The position numbers and the translations under genes are program-made. Of a stretch of 64,000 nucleotides of DNA, positions 56,913 through 64,000 are shown in pieces. The stretch's first letter is position 1. Each line of letters opens with the position of its first letter. Below the pieces are notes generated by a model that searched no databases, was not told the origin of the DNA, and saw nothing but the letters and a program-made list of their open reading frames with translations. Source of the DNA: Micromonosporaceae bacterium KJ-029 (GTDB taxonomy: Bacteria; Actinomycetota; Actinomycetes; Mycobacteriales; Micromonosporaceae); contig BIFP01000020.1 in assembly GCA_005402585.1 (NCBI GenBank), positions 190,198 through 254,197 of the forward strand, in the 5' to 3' direction.

Positions 56913-58532
56913 TCAGATGCCGAGCAGGGTCCGCAGGTGACGCGGGGGCGGGCAGTCGTGGGCGAGCATCTCGTCGTGCCAGGCGCGTACCGGCACGTCG
57001 TGCGGGCGGGCCGCGGCGATCGCGGCCACCTCGCTGTAACCGACGAAGTACGTCGACAGCTGAGTGGAGGTGAGCAGGGCCCGGCGCCACTTGCCCGCCG
57101 CCTCGCCCTCCTCCTGGAAGCCGCGCCCGGTCAGCAGCGCCATCCCCTCGGCCTCGGGCAGTTCGTCGGCGTGCACCAGCTGGTCGAGCAACGCGTTGAG
57201 GGTCATCCGCAGCTGCATCTTCAGCTGCTGCAACCGCACCGGTAGGCCACCGAAGCCGTACCCGGCCATCAGTTCCTCGGCGTAGACCGCCCACCCCTCG
57301 ACGAACGGGCCGGAACGGGTCAACGCGCGGACCCGGGTGGAGCCGGCGTGGCGACGGGCGTGGGCGAGTTGGAGGAAGTGCCCGGGCATCGCCTCGTGCA
57401 CGGTCAGGTTGCGGACCATGTGGTCGTTGTACTCGCGGTAGAACGACTCGACCCGACGTGCCGGCCAGTCCGCCGGGGTGGGCGCGATGCAGTAGAACGT
57501 CGGCAGGTCGGCGGTCTCCAACGCACCCGGAGCGTCGCAGTAGGCCACCGCCACGCCACGGGCGAACTCCGGCATCACCTGGATCACGCACGGGTCGCCC
57601 GGCACGGTCACCAGGTCGTGGGACCGGACGAAGTCGGCCGCCTCGTCCAGGGTGATCGAGGCCAGGTCGACGATGGTGTGGTCGTCGGGGTGCTCGGCGG
57701 CGAGCAGATCCAGCGCCCGGCGTACCGTCTCGTCGTCGGCCGGGCCGCCGACCAGCTCGACCGCCGCCGCGCGGATCTCCTCGGTGACCCGGTCAAGGTT
57801 CGCCCAGGCCCGGCGCTGGATCTCGGCGGCGCCCAGCTCGGTGTCGAGCGTGTGCCACAGCCGGGCCTCCCAGCGGCGCCGGCCCAGCCGCGGGTCACGG
57901 CCCGCTCCGGCGTCGGCGGCCAGGCCGACGCGCAGCCAGGCGACGAACTCCTCCAGTGCGGCGACCGCAGCAGTGGCCGCCGGCTCGATCCGGTCAACCA
58001 ACGCGGGCGCCTGTGCGAGCAGCGTCGACACCTCGTCGCGGACCAGTGCGGCCACGCCGGTGAACTGCCCGACCGCGGTCTCGGCGTGGACTCGGGGCAT
58101 GTCGCGCAGGGTCGCCCGCGCGGTGGCCAGGGTGTCGGGTACCGCCGCGAGCCGTCCGGCGAGGGCGGTCAGCCGCACCTCGACCGGCGCGTACGGGCGC
58201 GAGACCAGCGCGTGCAGCAGCGGGCCGGGGTTGTACGCGAGCGGGTTCCACTCGTGCGCCCGGATCTCGGTCAGCTCGAACAGTTCGCGGTCCACCAGGG
58301 CGGCGAGCAGGGTGTGGTCGACCTGCTCCTCGACGTCGAGGGAGTCCGCGTCGATCTCGCACAGCACGCTGGCCGCGTCGACCAGCATCGCTCGGTCCGC
58401 CGCGATCGCGTCGCCCGACAGATCCGGCAACCGGTCGTCATACCGGTGGTCCCCCACCGAAGTGGCCAGCCCCGGCCGACTGGCCAGCAGCGCCTCGACG
58501 ATCCGCTCTCCCACCACCCCGAACTCCGCCAT
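56913..58532 (-). CDS. DUF885 peptidase-like protein
   Basis: A 539-residue protein of the DUF885 family, which resembles metallopeptidases. The HEAMPGHFLQLAHARR stretch (near residues 378-393) carries the HE-x3-GH metal-binding pattern, and GPFVEGWAVYAEELM supplies further conserved residues. Some members are secreted, but no signal peptide is visible here, so it is probably cytoplasmic. The ATG at 58532 has a TAGGGT box six bases upstream and no ribosome site (leaderless type). Confidence 0.9.
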   Translation of the reverse strand: MAEFGVVGERIVEALLASRPGLATSVGDHRYDDRLPDLSGDAIAADRAMLVDAASVLCEIDADSLDVEEQVDHTLLAALVDRELFELTEIRAHEWNPLAYNPGPLLHALVSRPYAPVEVRLTALAGRLAAVPDTLATARATLRDMPRVHAETAVGQFTGVAALVRDEVSTLLAQAPALVDRIEPAATAAVAALEEFVAWLRVGLAADAGAGRDPRLGRRRWEARLWHTLDTELGAAEIQRRAWANLDRVTEEIRAAAVELVGGPADDETVRRALDLLAAEHPDDHTIVDLASITLDEAADFVRSHDLVTVPGDPCVIQVMPEFARGVAVAYCDAPGALETADLPTFYCIAPTPADWPARRVESFYREYNDHMVRNLTVHEAMPGHFLQLAHARRHAGSTRVRALTRSGPFVEGWAVYAEELMAGYGFGGLPVRLQQLKMQLRMTLNALLDQLVHADELPEAEGMALLTGRGFQEEGEAAGKWRRALLTSTQLSTYFVGYSEVAAIAAARPHDVPVRAWHDEMLAHDCPPPRHLRTLLGI

Positions 58533-58538
58533 CCCCCG

Positions 58539-58544
58539 ACCCTA
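58539..58544 (-). promoter_or_regulatory. -10 box for leaderless DUF885 mRNA
   Basis: TAGGGT on the minus strand lies six bases before the ATG at 58532. Confidence 0.6.
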
Positions 58545-58571
58545 ACCCCCGCCCCGGCCGTCTGCGGCTCG

Positions 58572-58619
58572 GGTTGATCATGAGGTTGGCGAGTCTCTGC
58601 GCCAACCTCTCGATCAACC
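58572..58619. repeat. Palindromic element forming the 3' end of mazG
   Basis: GGTTGATCATGAGGTTGGCG (58572-58591) pairs with 58600-58619 at all but two positions. It contains the stop codon of mazG (58614-58616). Similar palindromes with GATCA in the arms occur, as I recall, between many Micromonospora genes. Confidence 0.75.
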
Positions 58620-59609
58620 GAGGTTGGCGGGTGGGGGTGCCGGGGCCGGCTCGGCGGCGCGGATGGCGGCGGCGTGGGCGAGGGTGGCGCGACGCAGGGC
58701 GGCTTCGGGATCCAGGCCCGCCTCACGGGCCTGGGCGACCGTGGCGAGCAGGCCGGCACCCAGGGCTGCCTCGTCGTCCGACTGCGTCTGGGGTTGCGGT
58801 AGCGGCACCGTGAGGCCGGCCCGACCGGCACGCTCCAGGATCTTCGCCGCCAGGGCGAGCGCGGGCTGGCTCAGCGCGATGCCGTCGAGCACGGAGCCAC
58901 GGGCCTTCTCGGCCTGCTTGATCCGCTCCCAGCTCGCGGTGATCTCGTCCAGGGTGCCGGCCTCGGCACCGGCGAAGACGTGCGGATTGCGGCGGACCAT
59001 CTTGTCGACCAGCCCACCGGCCACGTCGTCCACGTTCCACCGCTCGCCCTCGGGCAACTCCTCGGCCAGCCGGGCGTGCAGCACCACCTGGAGCAGCACG
59101 TCACCCAGCTCCTCGCGCAGCGCGTCGGTGTCCCCGGCGCTGATCGCGTCGTACGCCTCGTAGCACTCCTCCAGCAGGAACCCGGCCAGGCTGTGGTGGG
59201 TCTGCGCCCGCTTCCACGGGTCACCGCCGGGCGAGAGCAGCCGGTCCAGCACGGCCACCGCGTCGAGCAGCCGGGCCCCGGGCGGATCCCACGAGCCGTA
59301 CATCAGCTCCAGTTCCGCCAGACCCGGTTCACGGGCCAGCCGCAGGCCCAGCTCCCGGGCCAGCGTCTCGTCCCCCGCCGGGCCGGCCAGCCAGACCACC
59401 GTCCCGTGCGCCGCCACCGCGTCCAGCAGCGCCGGCACCGCCGGGCCGTCGAGCAACCGCACCTCGGCGCCGGCCGACCGGATCGCCACGGTCAGCTCGC
59501 TCTCCGCCCCGGCCAGCACCGGTGCCTCGCGTACGACGTCCCAGGCGGCCGCCGTCAGCAGACCGGCCGGCAACCGGGGTGAGGTCACCAGCAGGACGAT
59601 CCGGGGCAT
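58614..59609 (-). CDS. mazG: Nucleoside triphosphate pyrophosphohydrolase MazG family protein
   Basis: A 331-residue protein. The MazG domain (about 115-310) contains LEECYEAYDAI and REELGDVLLQVVLHA, the EExxE-type magnesium-binding motifs that hydrolyse abnormal or excess NTPs. The N-terminal 110 residues form the extra domain seen in actinobacterial MazG (Rv1021 type). The C-terminal Pro/Ala tail and stop come from a palindromic repeat. The ATG lies two bases after the stop of the upstream SurA-like gene, so they are coupled. Confidence 0.92.
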   Translation of the reverse strand: MPRIVLLVTSPRLPAGLLTAAAWDVVREAPVLAGAESELTVAIRSAGAEVRLLDGPAVPALLDAVAAHGTVVWLAGPAGDETLARELGLRLAREPGLAELELMYGSWDPPGARLLDAVAVLDRLLSPGGDPWKRAQTHHSLAGFLLEECYEAYDAISAGDTDALREELGDVLLQVVLHARLAEELPEGERWNVDDVAGGLVDKMVRRNPHVFAGAEAGTLDEITASWERIKQAEKARGSVLDGIALSQPALALAAKILERAGRAGLTVPLPQPQTQSDDEAALGAGLLATVAQAREAGLDPEAALRRATLAHAAAIRAAEPAPAPPPANLG

Positions 59610-59611
59610 GC

Positions 59612-60355
59612 TCAGCCGTCGGTCGGCTCTGCCGCCGGCCGTGGCTTCGGGGTGGAAAGGTCGGTGACCGCGTCGGACGCCGGCTCACCCAGCGGTACAC
59701 CCACCGCGACGACATTCCCGCTGAAGCTGAGCAGCGGGAACTCCACCGGACGGTACCGGGGGTTGACCGTCACGTCGTGGGCCTTGACCGCCGCGGCCAG
59801 CGAGTCGCGGTTGGCCAGGGCCTGGCGCAGCTGGTCACCGTCGAGCTGCGGTGCGGCCTGCTCGACGGTCACGTCGGCGGGGATGGCACCGGCCCGCTTA
59901 CCCGCCGCCACCAGGTCGGCCAGTTCCTGCTCGGTCGGGGCCACCGGGGCACCGACCGGGATGCCGGACAGGCAGGTGTACAGCTCGGCGACCCGGCGCA
60001 CGTAATCGGTGTCGGGGCTCAGGCCGAGCTGCTGGGCGACCTGCGCGGGGTCGGCCTGACCCTGCGACCGGTAACCCTCGGCGGCGGAGACCCGCTCGCA
60101 GACCTCACCCAACAGCAGGGTGCTGACCACCTCGGTCCGCCCCGGCAGCCGCACCTCCTGCCCGGGGATCGACTCGACCGCCTCGGTCGGCGTCGGGTTC
60201 TTCGCCCGCACGTCGTCGATGATCCCGGTGACTGCGTCCTCGGTAATCCGGTGGTCACCGACGTACGCGGCGACACCGGGCTCGGAACGGCAACCGGAGA
60301 GGGCGACGAGGCCGACCGCCACGCTGGCGACGGCGACTAGACGGCGAGCACGCAT
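59612..60355 (-). CDS. SurA-like lipoprotein (peptidyl-prolyl isomerase N-domain type)
   Basis: A 247-residue lipoprotein with Cys22 in VALSGCRS as the lipidation site. The mature part begins VAAYVGDHRITEDAV, typical of the SurA/PrsA N-terminal chaperone domain, and lacks an obvious parvulin active-site domain. It may help fold exported proteins; this is inference from the N-domain. It lies between mfd and mazG, whereas in M. tuberculosis mazG is the direct neighbour of mfd. The ATG at 60355 gives the cleanest signal peptide. Confidence 0.85.
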   Translation of the reverse strand: MRARRLVAVASVAVGLVALSGCRSEPGVAAYVGDHRITEDAVTGIIDDVRAKNPTPTEAVESIPGQEVRLPGRTEVVSTLLLGEVCERVSAAEGYRSQGQADPAQVAQQLGLSPDTDYVRRVAELYTCLSGIPVGAPVAPTEQELADLVAAGKRAGAIPADVTVEQAAPQLDGDQLRQALANRDSLAAAVKAHDVTVNPRYRPVEFPLLSFSGNVVAVGVPLGEPASDAVTDLSTPKPRPAAEPTDG

Positions 60356-60424
60356 GCCCGCAACTCTCTCATGCCCCGTACCCACCTGTTACACCACCAC
60401 CCGCCCTCGCCTGCGGCCGCTCCC

Positions 60425-64000
<3,576 letters not shown>

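Overview
The window is high-GC (clearly above 70% by eye), densely coded actinobacterial chromosome, most likely from a Micromonosporaceae member such as Micromonospora. The support is: a mycothiol S-conjugate amidase (Mca); many GTG/TTG starts; a tRNA-Leu reading UUA (bldA type); an XRE/DUF397 regulator pair; and short palindromic repeats of a kind I remember from Micromonospora genomes (memory, not a search). No phage, insertion sequence, CRISPR array or rRNA was seen.

Layout. 1-2200: end of a lysozyme-like protein gene, then purK-purE. 2256-14512: a conserved block with a DUF255 thioredoxin-fold protein, a GGDEF-EAL protein, a small membrane protein, mca, a DUF4307 protein, greA, ilvA, a DUF4328 membrane protein, an amidase and metB. 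14664-32991: an accessory stretch with a HIT protein, msrA, a 2089-residue RHS protein plus a four-helix membrane protein that may be its immunity partner, a three-gene NAGGN osmoprotectant operon, a secreted alpha/beta hydrolase, RNase Z with a long structured leader, a GNAT protein and a GH11 xylanase. 33512-38689: the conserved block resumes with cbs, a YkvA-like protein, two tandem SGNH hydrolases and a thiolase. From memory, M. tuberculosis has metB and cbs almost adjacent (Rv1079 and Rv1077), so about 19 kb lies between them here.

38739-48850: a small unknown protein, a Bax inhibitor-1 family protein, tRNA-Leu(UAA), a GT-C-like membrane protein, a type II NADH dehydrogenase, a coupled MoxR-DUF58-DUF4129 operon and a family 5 uracil-DNA glycosylase. 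48843-64000: dienelactone hydrolase, a LppU-like protein, Ppx/GppA, the XRE/DUF397 pair, argA, DUF501, ftsB, eno, a lipoprotein, a DUF885 protein, mazG, a SurA-like lipoprotein and mfd (cut by the window edge). This matches the mfd-mazG-eno-ftsB-DUF501-ppx order of other actinobacteria, with argA and the XRE pair inserted before ppx.

Connections. metB and cbs supply transsulfuration, mca uses mycothiol, and msrA repairs oxidised methionine. The most striking link is between the UUA-reading tRNA and the RHS gene. By eye, only two TTA codons occur in all confident genes here: codon 15 of the RHS gene and the last sense codon of argA. A polymorphic-toxin-like RHS protein may therefore be under bldA-type developmental control. 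Other notable points are a 12-codon leader ORF with a near-perfect ribosome binding site upstream of RNase Z, nine genes whose -10 box lies 6-7 nt before the start codon (leaderless type), and small palindromic elements that form gene ends or sit in frame inside a gene.
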